A stretch of DNA of 64,000 bases from Hirudinaria manillensis (lineage: Eukaryota; Annelida; Clitellata; Hirudinida; Hirudinidae), in NCBI GenBank assembly GCA_034509925.1, contig CM067526.1, forward strand, positions 4,969,501 to 5,033,500. The letters run 5' to 3'. Under the pieces are notes generated by a model. The model made no database searches. It had not been told where the DNA came from and saw only the letters and a program-made list of their open reading frames with translations. Below are positions 52,536 to 64,000 of the stretch, piece after piece. The position numbers and the translations under genes were made by a program. How positions within the stretch are numbered: the stretch's first letter is position 1; every line of letters begins with the position of its first letter.

Positions 52536-54347
52536 CACCAAATAGTAGCAAATTAATATTTATAGAGTCTCTAAATTGTGGAATAATTTCTTTTGCATGC
52601 AGACATGTTTTTTTATTATTTTTTGTGTTTTCCTCCCAAATGATAAAAATGTTTGGTTTTTAATTATATCTCATATAATATACCCCAAAAATTCATATGT
52701 TAAGGTGCTGCTCAAAGTAATCACAAAATATTTGGTGTGAAGCTCTGGATATCCCATAGCATATTTGTTCCTCTTATTATTTATAACAACAAAGCAAATC
52801 TCCATTTTCGCATATTTGTTGGTAGCTCAATGAAGTCTAAACTGTTTTCTGAAATTGGATCTTGCATCATAAGCCAAAAAGAATTCCTTATTGAGCATTT
52901 CTGGTGCATTATTAAAGACTCCAGCTCCTAAAAAACCATCACAAAGTTGCAAGAGTTGAATGGGCTAAACTATACTCTCCAATAGAAATGGATGAGACAA
53001 TATTATATTTTCAGATTTGAATTATGATGATTTCAGATTGCATCAAAGTGTTAAAAGATCATTCTCTTCCATTTGGGAGGATTGTGTTATAAAAGAAATT
53101 TTATTATCCAGTGAAATAATGCTCTAAGACATTTGACTTTGTTTGAAGTGGGATTTGACAGTTGAGTGGGCCAGCCTATTCCCCAAACTTAAATCCTATT
53201 GAAAGTGCCAGGGAATGTTGTTGGGACTGATAATAAGGCATTTTCATTCCTAATCTGACTCAGAAAAGGCATTAAAGTAGTATAGAAAGAACGGGATGTT
53301 GACTTCATAGAGACTGAATTCAGCGAAATGTTTTAAATTAAAATGAAAATATTGGAAAAATTAATAACTATTAATTTTTTTACGCTATACATAATTTCAT
53401 CAATTTTTTTAAAGGTTTTCATAAGCGCCTTTCGTGACTTTAAAATTTTGTAGCCTCAGAATCACTTTTATAATTTGTAAATTGATGCGCGATAATATTT
53501 AAATAAAGATTTATAGGATAATCGGAAATATACATAATATATAGATGCAAATATATTAAAATAATTCCTTAATTAATAAAATTCCTTGTCATCGGCTTGA
53601 TGGGAAGCAGAGATTGTTTAACTGCCTCCCGCCTCTCTAAGAAAAACTTAAGTGGCGTGTTGAGGGCTTAAAATGAGCAGTTTTTTCGGACCTATTTTCC
53701 GTGCAACCCCTTGCTTGATGTATAGAGTATTAAAATTAAGCAGAAACAATGTGGTCAAGATATGGAATTAGAGCATGATGCTGAGGATGAAGTAAGAGCG
53801 ATTGCACTGCAGATATCAAAAATCACCCGAACTTCCGAAAAATTCCAATGACACTTGTAGTAAACAAACATTTATTATATAATTATTCTTTATATTGGTA
53901 ATTGTTCAAGTTTAAGGTTGGATACATTCAGGATGAGTTGATGTAGTTTTAGTTCAAAAATTAAAAATAGTCATCTAATTTTGGGACAATTTTATGGAGT
54001 CAAATCACGGACATGACCACTGGAAAAATTGACTCCTGAATATGTTTATCCAGGCAAATTTCCAAATCTCAGATTTTTTTCATTTTTTAAGCACCAAACG
54101 CATAAACACATTCCCATGTGAAGTAATTATTTATCGTAATTATAATGTTATTTTACCTTTAACTTTCTCACACCTTTAAAGTCATGCCTGGACACATCCC
54201 TAGTTTTATTGACTTTTTTCTAATTTCTTCATGCAGACTCCTCCCACAAAAATGTTCCACCTAGGCATGGAGAAATATAACTCGGTATTCAAAATGCGAA
54301 TAGTCTTAATTATAAAGTTAGGAAAAATCTAAATATTAGTAACCGGC
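52536..54347. other. Spacer with transposon relic
   Basis: Contains the ADPRM 3' UTR and a decayed Tc1/mariner fragment (about 52740-53230). From 53350 to 54347 there is AT-rich DNA without a supported exon. Confidence 0.55.
52740..53230 (+). mobile_element. Decayed Tc1/mariner transposase fragment
   Basis: The stretch near 53155-53220 reads LSGPAYSPNLNPIES in one frame. This matches the hallmark DDE-transposase block (WPAYSPDLNPIEN-like) of the Tc1/mariner superfamily. Upstream sequence is open only in fragments with stops and frame changes, so the copy is dead. I could not find terminal inverted repeats by eye, and the upstream limit is approximate. Confidence 0.7.
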
Positions 54348-54477
54348 ATGGAGCAATTGTCGTCACTGGAAATAATCGATGCCGTTGACATCAATTCGTT
54401 GCATTCAGATGAGCAGAGACTTGAAAAGAGAGAAGGTGTGGAAACTGTGGCCCAGGAAAACAACTCTTCGATAATAA
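54348..54477 (+). CDS. Possible caveolin N-terminal exon
   Basis: Open from an ATG for 43 codons, acidic, ending at a GTAATT donor in phase 1. It lies in the right place and has the polar composition of a caveolin N-terminus, but the next certain exon needs phase 2. Either a small exon lies between 54478 and 54635 or this exon belongs to another transcript. Confidence 0.35.
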
Positions 54478-54635
54478 GTAATTATTGTCTTCTTTCTACA
54501 TAATTATAAGCTCAGTCTGGTATAAAGTTACCACAGTTATTTATTTCCCTATTGTTTGACGTCAGTCACTTAAAAATGAAATTGCTTTCAACAAGCTATT
54601 GATGAAAAATGTCCGAAAAGAATAACTCATTCCAG

Positions 54636-55339
54636 GGATCCTTACAAAAAGAACGCTTTTGTTAAAGTGAGTCAGACTTGTGTACTATCAACCCATTTCA
54701 AGTAATTCGTACGTAGTGACAACTAACATTATTATATTACACTATTCTAATAAATATTTTACATACAGCTAGTAACAAAAGATCTTTTAAAAGTATGATG
54801 AATAACATTTAGTTATTATTTTCACCCTTTACATCTGATGCATAAAGCATGGTTTGTTGAATAATTGGAATAATTCTTCCGGAATTTTAAATATTCAATT
54901 TTCATTTTTTTTTAAATTTCCCAGATATCGTTCGTTGATGTGTTTTCAGAAGTTGATGATCTTCAAACATACGAGGGAATTTGGTATCTTTCCAACAAAG
55001 TAATTACTTTCATGCTGAAGAGTGTTCTGGTAAATTCCTCAAGATTTGATGTTAATGCTCCAGGTCTATAAAAGTGCTAAAAGAAAATGTTACCTGCTCA
55101 TAACGATATTTTTGTCTGTTCCAACCGCCCTAGTGTGCGGAGTCCAGCTTGCCGTTGTCACGTTCCTGAGAGTCTGGTGCTGTTTGCCATGTTTGAAGAC
55201 TTTGGATATTCAGATGCAATGCATGCATATGCTCTTGCATTCCTTCTTCAGGGCTTTTGCTGTCCCATTCTTCGAATCCGTTGGCCGCTGCTTCTATTTC
55301 CTCAGGGCAAGAATTTACAAAACCGAGGGTCGAAAGTAG
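54636..55339 (+). CDS. CAV: Caveolin
   Basis: Caveolin-family integral membrane scaffold that oligomerises in the inner leaflet and shapes caveolae. Coding exons 54636-54666, 54925-55029 and 55064-55339 (TAG) give 136 residues in phase. The first encodes DPYKKNAFVK and the second starts ISFVDVFSEVDDLQTYEGIW, matching the caveolin signature region (FEDVIAEP and FDGIW in vertebrates). The third carries the long intramembrane hairpin (ITIFLSVPTALVCGVQLAVV, then FLRVWCCLPCLKTLDIQMQC) and the C-terminal PFFESVGRCFYFLR, as in caveolin's DPLFEAVGKIF. Clustered Cys residues (WCCLPC, MQC, GRC) are candidate palmitoylation sites. A plausible N-terminal exon (54348-54477, MEQLSSLEIIDAVDINSL) is out of phase by one base with the 54636 exon, so the 5' end is unresolved; a missed mini-exon would fix it. 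Confidence 0.88.
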
Positions 55340-55936
55340 CTCGTATTTTTGAATGTCGGATGATGTAGCAAGTTGCATAGATCCGGAATCGTAGTTCTAG
55401 AAATGGTTGTAGCTTCATTACCCAGGAGAGCGTAGTTCAACACGGAATAACAGGCAATTGTAGTCATTTGTTTAGAATGGTTGTCGCTAGTGATGGAACC
55501 TCGTTGAAGTAAATATATTATGCTTATTTTATCGACGTTATATAGTCATAAGATGATAATTGAGATGATATTCATTTGACGAATCGACGATATAGTAGTT
55601 ATTAGATGGAATGTTATGAACAAAACAACTTAAAAACTTTATTGCCTTTTTGTCACTTGGTGAATGGGAGATAAATTTCTAGATAGTGAATTCATATCTC
55701 GCTTAGAACTTTGCAAGACCTAATTTTTTGAAAAATTGAGAGGTGAGATTTAAAATATTATTTTAAAGTTGGACATATTCATGCACATTAATTTAAGTTC
55801 ATACTGGTACACCTTAACCGATATGAATTCAAAAATTTGACTGAGTTTGACGCGTCTTTAACGACAGCATATGATTCTGTTATTAGACGCTTCGTAGGAG
55901 CGAGGAGATTCGAAGCACTAAAAATAAATAAGACTT
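55340..55936. other. Spacer between caveolin and the SRCR-ZP gene
   Basis: Caveolin 3' UTR and SRCR-ZP promoter region; no coding exon supported. Confidence 0.5.
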
Positions 55937-58900
55937 ATGCGTTCGGTGTGGAATTACTTTATTTTATTTATTTTTCTAAATCCAACTTCCCCGAGATCAA
56001 GTAAAGTCGTGATTTAAAAATCTTGAAATAGGCATCTTAAATAATTACGGACACATTTTACCTTTCACAGCTTCCTCTCTGCTACAGGTGAGGTTAAATG
56101 GAAGTGTACAAAACGTTAAGGCCCAGGGAAGAATTGAGGTATTTTACAATAAAACTTGGGGGACAGTCTGCGAAAGCGGCCTGAATGACAGGGTGTGTGT
56201 CGTCGTTTGCAGACAACTCGGATTTAGGTAACCTCACCTCAAATTCTGAAATATTATTATCTAGGAATTTATCGCTTGACTTAAAATTCACAAGATCCAA
56301 TTGCGTCTTTCAGAGGTGGTCTTTGTGTGAAAGGGGAGAATGATGGCATGTGCGTAACAAACAACAGAAAAATATTTTCCGAAGTGAAAGATCATGGCAT
56401 ACCTGTCTGGACGGGAAATGTGGAATGCACTGGAAATGAAGAAAATCTGGGACAATGCCTGATGACAAATTTTGGAGAAACAAATTGTGGCCATCATGAA
56501 GATGGAGGCTGCATTTGTGGAGCTGTTAGTGGTTAGTAAGGTTTTCTGATAGTGAAGTTAATTACCTTCATTTTTACAATCAAAATAAGCTTCTGATCAA
56601 AATTCAGAATGATTTTTAATAGTTTACTAAGATAAGGTCTTGTTTAAAAGCAAATTAAATTAGACTAATCCTTTTTGTTTATCTGTTAAAAATTATTATT
56701 CTATTAATTTAGAGGAGTCTGTAAATGAGGAGACATGCAATCAGTCCAGACATAGAATAAGACCTCTTAATGGGTCAAGCATCTTGAGTGCTGGTATTGT
56801 GGAGATTCAAAATGAAGATGGCCAATGGGGTGTTATCTGTGATGATGGATGGGATGATGATGATGCCTTCGTGCTTTGTAATTGTCTTGGATACCAGGAG
56901 TATGTCTTATTTTATTGTATTCGCATTTGTAAATGAAACATAACTCGTTGATGAGGTTTAAGAAACATTATATAAAAATGTTGAAGTACTTGTTAATCAT
57001 TAATGTAAATTTAACAATAAACTCAGTGGTAATTTATGAATCTTGTTAAGTTCCAGATATTTCAGAGCCATGATCCACTCAATGAGATCAACATCTCCAT
57101 TGACTCTGCCTATACTCTACAGCCAAGTTGATTGCACTTCCATGATGAACATTGCAGGAGGAAATTTGTGGGACTGTGATGTCCAGACATCAGGGTTTAC
57201 GTGCGATCCTCAATCTGAGGCTGCTGCAGTTTCCTGTGCTTCGGATATTTTCCATTGTGAGAACTGTTTTAGCCAACAAAATGGAGTTTTTCTCTCAATT
57301 TTTTTTTATATTTTTATGGCTTAATGTGGAAATTTGCAGATGATGATATTGAGTATGAAGTTGATTCTCATTGTGATGGATCTCTCTTGGATGGTTGTTT
57401 TATTGGTTTGGATGAATCCCATGCTGCAGGGAATTTTTTTGTCCAACCTGAGTGCCTAGATGCCCATTTTGCACGGAAGTCTTCTGACAGACTGTGCTTT
57501 CAGATTGACATGCTTAAATGCTATCCATTCTACATTCAGGTGGTGTTTTTGTAAAGTGGCTTGTTCTGAATATTGTATTTATTATCATTAATTCATTATC
57601 ATTATTTATTATCATGTGTTTCATACTTGCAGACAAAAAATGGCATCAATGAGTTATGCTATGACATTCATTACCAAAATGTCAGAGATGTTGGCAATTT
57701 CTTAAAGCACGGTTCTACTTGGATGCAAAGAATTTGTTGTGCCATGAAGGTGAATGCATCTGTGCTCGGATCGTTCTCTCCTTTGAGGAAGGCATTCAAG
57801 GACGTAAGAATTAGCAACAAGAACTCAGACAATATCACCATGGATTGTTTTTTGAGTATCTTTCCTGAATCCAACGACTCAATAGAATTTCCAGCCGAAG
57901 TGAACCAAGGATCACCTGTTTCCTGCTATGTGGACCTCTCATCGTGGAATACTGACTTTCTCCTTACTGTTCCTGACTGTTTTTTTCTTGCTGATCCACA
58001 GGATGCATCCATGTCATTTCAGTTCCTTCAAGACAAGTCCTATTATACTTCATTTGTTTACATAAATCTCCATCTTTAGAATGTATTTTGAAATCAAGTC
58101 GTTTTTCTATAAATGTTAAAAAATATTCATTAGATAAATGATTAGATAGTACATGAACGTGCATATACCGATCTACATATGAAATCTACTGTTGAATTTA
58201 AGGTGCATTACTTCAAGTCACCTTGGAATGGAGTTCTTCAGTCCAAGCATGACCAGGTGGGGTTTCCGATTCAAAGTCCCCATGTTTGAGGATAAGAACT
58301 CACTGTTTATCATGTGCAAGATTCATCTATGCGACCCCTTGAAAGAAAGCAAGCAATTTTGTGACAGGTACACTAGAAATTTTCTTCTTTTTTTTTTAAT
58401 TTGCTGAATTTAACATATTTTAAAGGTCGTGTCATCCTTCCTTGAGCACTCCACCATCGATTATGGCTCAGAAAAGAAAAAGAAGAGATGAGGGTCAAGA
58501 GAATGCAATGGTGGATGGTGGGCCATTTATTGTGATTTCTAGAAAACGAGAACCCCTCATAGTAAAAGAAGGATCTAACTACGTCGTAATTTCATTGCAA
58601 GGTGAATTATTTATTCATTTGATTATGACTAGAGAGCATTATCTAATCAATATCTCATCATTTTTTTAATTTGTGAGACTCTGAAAGGTTTAAAAACTGC
58701 TAATATATAAATTATTTAATGAGCCCTAATAAGACATTTCACGTCTCTCACATTTGACAATTATTTACTTTGTGCTACTTTAGGTTTTATCATAATAATA
58801 ATAGTAGATTTGAATATTAGATGAATATTAGATGAATAGAACAGAAATCACAACAACAGTCATTTGTTACAGATAAAGTTTCAGCAGCAGCAGACTTGCA

Positions 58901-58985
58901 TCTGGGAATCAGCCAATGTTTTTCTTTGATGAAACTATCATTAATTCTGTTCCATAGCTATTTGCATAGCATATTTTTCAAGTAA
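55937..58985 (+). CDS. SRCR-SRCR-ZP secreted or membrane protein
   Basis: Extracellular protein of the scavenger-receptor cysteine-rich plus zona-pellucida type (DMBT1/hensin-like architecture). Ten exons: 55937-56000, 56071-56227, 56314-56531, 56713-56899, 57057-57256, 57340-57539, 57633-58036, 58203-58367, 58426-58601 and 58873-58985, giving exactly 627 residues. The first exon encodes a signal peptide (MRSVWNYFILFIFLNPTSPR). SRCR 1 runs from VRLNGSVQNVKAQGRIEVF to the Cys-rich CGHHEDGGCICG. SRCR 2 has GQWGVICDDGWDDDDA and CNCLGYQEYFRA but a less canonical Cys pattern. The ZP module follows, with an FRFKVPMF..FIMCKIHLCDP block. A dibasic furin-type site QKRKRRDE comes after the ZP domain, as in proteins released to polymerise. 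The C-terminus is a hydrophobic tail (CFSLMKLSLILFHSYLHSIF) with almost no cytoplasmic part, which could be a membrane anchor or GPI signal. AATAAA lies at 59101-59106. Confidence 0.87.
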
Positions 58986-59702
58986 TTCTGATTATTTTTC
59001 CCTATTTACTTCATTGTTCATTACTTTGATTTTTGTCAGCAAATGACATTTTAAACAATTATTAATGTTTTAGATGCAATTATAAATTTGCCAGTATTTA
59101 AATAAAGTTACGTCCGAGCCTTGGGTGTGGTGCAGCACGGGTAATTTTTTAGGCACTCAATGCTGGCTAATGGTATCCCTCGTCACTAAAACCGCGGATC
59201 GCAGCGGTTCTATAGCCATGTCCTCTTTTCGTGCATAGGTTGAAATTGTGAACAGTTCTGGACGATTTACACGTATCCGATGGGTATCGTTAAGTTGCTT
59301 CAGAGTGTTGCTTCAGGTAAATAGTATTTCAGCACTTTCAATTAATTTTTTTAAACTTTGTATGGCACATAGTTAAAACGTTAAATTAACAAAAAAAAAA
59401 TTAATATTTATAATTAATTTTTAGCGTGGTTGGCCAAACAAATTATTTTTATTAGTTTAGCTGCTTTATAATTTAACTTCATAAGTTAAAAGTAACTTAT
59501 AAATTTGGAATGTTTTAAAATATATTATATATGTATACATAAATTCCTTGATTTATCAGCTTGTTACACCATCACAGTTAACTCTGCACGAGGGCAGGCT
59601 TATTTATCGTCAAAATTCTAAGTTGGCTTTTAACGTAGTTCCGGTGACGTACCGAGGTTGTGGGATTCTTTTGTTGTCAGTAGAAAACGTGATTTCACGC
59701 TA
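58986..59702. other. Spacer and TARS1 5' region
   Basis: Holds the SRCR-ZP poly(A) signal (59101-59106), a GC-richer block at 59110-59240 with a short hairpin, a possible alternative first exon (ATG 59280, donor after 59316), and an acceptor-like TTGTTGTCAG ending at 59680, 22 bases before the TARS1 start. Confidence 0.5.
59101..59106 (+). terminator. Poly(A) signal of the SRCR-ZP gene
   Basis: AATAAA 116 bases after the stop codon. Confidence 0.7.
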
Positions 59703-62700
59703 ATGGCTGCCATCGTAGATGAGACTGTCGATCTGGTGGAAAAGGCATGATAATAAGCATTTCTTTTAATTTTTTAGTGTTACGATATGTTGAACCCACT
59801 GATTAGAAGATTTACGTTTGTTATTAACAAGTTTTATCTTGTTCCGCAAAGGTTTTACGCGCGGGTGGGTGTGGCTTGACGAAAGGGCTTAATTTTTTAT
59901 CATGTTTATTATGTCTATAACGCTTTTTAGTTGCTCCAGTAATTTGTCTTGCTTAAAACAAAGTAAAAAAATGGTTCTGTTCATTTGCTACTTTAAGTGA
60001 CTATAACTTGTACTTGTAAACTTTGTTGAACCTGTTAATATCTCAGTGATCTCAAATGTCTTGATCATTTTCAGGATTTATCCAAACTTAAAAAACCAAA
60101 GAATATTTGCTCTAACATGCAAAATTTGGAAGTTAGTTTTTTAACCTTATACCTGCATAGTGATTTAGTTCCAATCTAGCTTTGACTTTTCCTTGAAGTT
60201 GAATCCAGCCCCAGAATATATTGGATGGCGACAGCAAATGTGGGATGAATTGAAGGAAGTAAACAAGAAGTGGGTTGAGAACCAACCACCTCAGTCCATC
60301 CAAATTACACTTCCAGATGGAAAAGTCATGGAAGGTCTATCGTGGAGAACCACTCCTTATGAAGCTGCTAGAAGCATTAGGTTGTTTATTTTTTTTACAA
60401 GTTAAATTAGATATTATAAAATTTGAAGGTTAATCAACAATTTTTGATTCTCATTCTTATAACATCTATCGTTATATCGGCTTGTTACGTAGCAAAAGTC
60501 TGGCGAACAAAACTATTGTGGCTAAGGTTAATGGTGAGCTGTGGGATCTTGAAAGACCATTTGAAAAAGATTCTACTCTTGAGCTTCTGGACATTGAGAA
60601 TGATGAAGGTAAATGTTGATTGATTCAAGACTGCTGGTTGCAGATGCTTGAATGTTCTCTCTGTTTTCAGCAATGGCTGTGTTCTGGCACTCTAGTGCTC
60701 ACGTTTTGGGTGAAGCAATGGAGAGACATTATGGTGGTCACCTTTGCTATGGTCCTCCTATTCAGGATGGATTCTACTATGACATTCACCTTGGTGACAA
60801 GTTAGAATATTTCAATGTTTCTATTCATAATCTGGGTCATGAATTTACATTTGCTCTAATTTAAATGACCTTTTCCCTATTAAAGGTCAGTTACCCCATC
60901 TGATTATGAAGCTTTGGAAGCTATTGTTAAGAATATTGTGAAGGAGAATCAGCCTTTTGAGAGATTGGAAATGACTAAGGATGATCTCTGTAAAATGTTT
61001 CAGGTTAGGACGATGTCCTGATTTAAATATGACTGATGTTGATAAAAATAATATAATTAACATGGATTTGTAGCACAATCAGTTCAAGCAGAGAATACTG
61101 TGTGAGAAGGTCGACACTCCTACCACCACTGCTTACAGGTTGCCCAATTTAACCCAATGTTCACATCGTACTGTTTATTAATTCCGTTTATTATGCAATG
61201 AATCCAGGTGTGGATCGTTGATAGACCTTTGCAGGGGACCTCATTTGAGGCATACTGGACTTATCAAGGCTTTCAAGATAGTCAAGGTATGTTGTCAAGA
61301 TTATATACAACTTTTTCCATCCAAGTTATTAATATACAAAATTTGCTAAATTAGAGTTCATCATCCTATTGGGAAGGCAATTCAAATGCTGAAACTTTGC
61401 AAAGAATTTATGGAATATCCTTCCCTGCCGACAAGCAGTTGAAAGAGTGGATTGAACTCCAGAAGGAAGCCGCAAAACGAGACCACAGAAAGATTGGCAA
61501 GGTACGTGTGCCATTATTCAGATTTAGGAATTGACCACTATTTGAAGTTTCAGACAATTTAACAGCTTATGTCATTAATCACATACTCTCTTCTAGGAAC
61601 AAGATATGTTCTTTTTCCATGAACTCAGTCCAGGCAGCTGTTTTTTCCTGCCCAAAGGATCCAAAGTCTACAGTACTCTGTGCGAATTGATCAGGGTTAT
61701 TATAACTTTTAATTTTCTTATTGTTTGTTTTTGTTATTCAGATCAAATTTTTATTTATGGATTTATTTATGTTTAGGAGCAATATAGGAGAAGGGGTTTC
61801 CAAGAAGTCCTAACACCAAATATTTTCAACACCAACCTTTGGAAAATATCAGGTCACCATGAACATTATGCTGTTAGTATTATCTAGTGCTATTGGTTTT
61901 TATTTAATTTTGCTGACAAATTAGTTCACATGAATATTCATTAATTTCAAAGGAGAATATGTTCTCATTTAAATGCGAAGATGCTGATTTTGCTTTGAAG
62001 CCCATGAATTGCCCCGGTCATTGGTAAACGTATATTATATTATGAATAATAAATCATCCTCCTCATTAACATTTATTAACACATCATTTTTATTTTGTTT
62101 CAGTTTGTTATTTAAAAGCAAACCGAGGTCGTGGAAAGAATTGCCGCTTAGGTTTGCAGAGTTTGGAGTGTTGCACAGGAATGAAATATCTGGGGCACTT
62201 AGCGGTCTAACCAGAGTCAGAAGGTTCCAACAAGATGATGCTCACATCTTCTGCAGACATGATCAGGTAAATTTCACTTCAATCACTGATAGTTATAAGT
62301 AGAAGGTTTCATTAGAATTATTTATTACCACTACCTTTGATTTCTGATGGATAGGGATAGATTGTGAGAATATTCATTTAAACAGATGATACTCATAAAA
62401 TGTTATTATTATCACAAATTAAAATTATCTTGAAATGCATTACAAAAGTTGACCTCAAAATTCATGATTTATTCAGATTAGGCAAGAGATTGAGGGTTCT
62501 CTGGATTTCATGAGGTGTATTTACAGCCATTTTGGATTTACTTTCCAATTGAAGCTTTCAACCAGGCCTGAGAAATTCCTCGGTGACATTGCAGTTTGGG
62601 ATGAAGCAGAAAAGGTTTGTTTCATTTGCATTACCCTTTCACATCATATTTGAATGAGTAGAATTACAAATGTTTCAACATAGCAACTGAAAGAAAGTTT

Positions 62701-63848
62701 GGATGCATTTGGTGAGAAGTGGGAGCTGAATCCTGGTGATGGTGCCTTCTATGGTCCTAAGGTAAGTTTTCTTTTTGAATAACCAATGACTATTTGGTCT
62801 GTTTGAAATAGACAATTTATCATCATATTTATATTGCATCTTTACAATTCACATAATTTATCTCACAGATTGACATAACCCTCCTCGATGCTTTGAAGCG
62901 TCAGCATCAGTGCGCAACCATCCAGCTCGATTTTCAATTGCCCCAGAGATTTGACCTAACTTATACTGGGTGAATTTTAGAATTAAGTTTTTGATTTTAT
63001 CTACATATTTTATGATTTAAATTTTGCAAACTGTAATCTGATCATCTTTATTACGTTGCTTATGTCAATGTGGATGTTGTGTGCACAAGAATTCATGCAT
63101 GAAAACAAAGCCAACTCATTTCAAAAGAAATATTAATTACTATTTTGTTGAAAATTAAACTTTATTCATTGTGATATATTAAAAATTGTCAGATATGATC
63201 AAACTGAGAAGAACAGGCCAGTGATTGTTCATAGAGCTATACTTGGATCTGTAGAGAGAATGATGGCCATTCTTTGTGAACATTTTGGAGGAAAATGGTA
63301 ATCAACTTTTTTTTTACTTAAACTTGTGGGGATCTTTGTTCTTCATGTTTTATTTCTATTTTTCAGGCCATTTTGGCTTTCACCAAGGCAAATTATGGTT
63401 GTTCCAGTAAACTCTGCATTTGATGAATATGCCAAAAAGGTGGGAAAATTATTTTCTGTGTTTAGTTTATCATCTTTATTGTTCTGAGTGACTGATGGAA
63501 ATTATGAATTTCAGGTCAAGGATCTTTTCTTTGCTGAAGGTTTTGAGTGTGAGATGGACCTTGACTCAGGGGACACTTTCCCTAAGAAGATCAGAAATGC
63601 TCAACTAGCACAGTTCAATTTCATCCTTGGTCAGGATTATTTTTTTTAACATTCTTGTGCATAGTCAAGGGATTTTAATATTTTTTTTTGCTTCTGTAGT
63701 TGTTGGTGAAAAGGAGCAGACCAATGGTACTGTCAATGTGAGAACCAGAGACAACAAAGTTCATGGTGAACATTCTTTGGAGCTTGTCGTAGAAAGAATG
63801 AAGAAGTTGAAGGATGCAAGGATTCTAAAATCCGAAGAGGAATTTTAA
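59703..63848 (+). CDS. TARS1: Threonyl-tRNA synthetase
   Basis: Class IIa synthetase that charges tRNA-Thr; cytosolic form by similarity. Twenty exons from ATG 59703 to TAA 63846-63848 sum to 707 residues (human 723). The order is: a short Lys-rich N-terminus; the TGS domain ([20 protein letters not shown]); and the editing domain with HxxxH in [13 protein letters not shown] and CxxxH in CRGPH. The catalytic core has motif 1 around [17 protein letters not shown], the zinc-ligand region MNCPGHC, motif 2 [26 protein letters not shown], and motif 3 [10 protein letters not shown]. The anticodon-binding domain starts at [14 protein letters not shown] and ends with [11 protein letters not shown]. 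Exon 1 (59703-59744) ends at GAAAAG before GC, so its intron would be GC-AG; a GT donor 12 bases earlier is an alternative. The synthetase is complete. Confidence 0.95.
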
Positions 63849-64000
63849 CTATTACCAACTTAAAATAACGACATAATCTCAATTCATTTTATGTTAGGAA
63901 ATATGTCTCCTTTGTTTCCATTTGGCTTATTTTAAATGTTTATGCTCAGGGTTCAATTTAAGTGGGTGTAGGGAAGTTTTTATGTGAATTGCCATGCCCT
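63849..64000 (+). other. TARS1 3' flank
   Basis: Start of the 3' UTR; no canonical AATAAA within the window. Confidence 0.5.

Overview
The window is nuclear DNA from a bilaterian-type metazoan. The evidence is AT-rich sequence, many short GT-AG introns, and a gene set that includes a Snail zinc-finger factor, a caveolin and an SRCR-ZP protein. Gene bodies are compact and spacers carry heavy simple-sequence repeats. This suits an invertebrate, possibly a tunicate or another lineage with small introns, but the species cannot be fixed by eye. Exon models were built by reading frames across splice sites and checking phase and family alignment from memory; no search was run.

Left part (1-14 kb): the 3' two thirds of an ATRX chromatin remodeller (+, partial, ends 4243); an unrecognised two-exon gene (-, 4734-5424); a Snail-family repressor (-, 6519-10717) whose long intron holds a GGAT minisatellite; then about 3.7 kb of gene-poor, microsatellite-rich DNA, including 56 copies of an ATAAT pentamer.

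Middle (14-37 kb, all +): a conserved 12-exon helical protein without a sure name (14431-19364, TMEM232-like at best); the last two exons of another unidentified gene (20944-21247); a 17-beta-HSD14-type short-chain dehydrogenase (22504-24761); mitochondrial asparaginyl-tRNA synthetase NARS2 (25749-28698); an intronless DNAJC30-type mitochondrial J-protein (29702-30301); and the intramembrane protease SPPL3 (32351-36362). Open reading length sums to a whole number of codons for HSD17B14 (269 aa), NARS2 (478 aa) and SPPL3 (393 aa), close to the family lengths.

Right part (37-64 kb): SAMHD1 on the minus strand (37205-39788 or 39815), convergent with SPPL3; the IFT-A subunit WDR35/IFT121 (+, 31 exons, 1185 aa); intronless ADPRM (+); a decayed Tc1/mariner relic; a caveolin (+); a secreted or membrane SRCR-SRCR-ZP protein with a furin site (+, 627 aa); and cytosolic threonyl-tRNA synthetase TARS1 (+, 20 exons, 707 aa).

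The genes do not form one pathway. They are mostly housekeeping genes (chromatin, translation, nucleotide metabolism, cilia, mitochondria) with two developmental or cell-surface genes. The most notable points are an in-frame TAG or lost helicase motif in ATRX, three candidate GC-AG introns, tandem arrays lying directly upstream of two splice acceptors, splice-acceptor-like sequence just upstream of several start codons, and three genes that resist naming.
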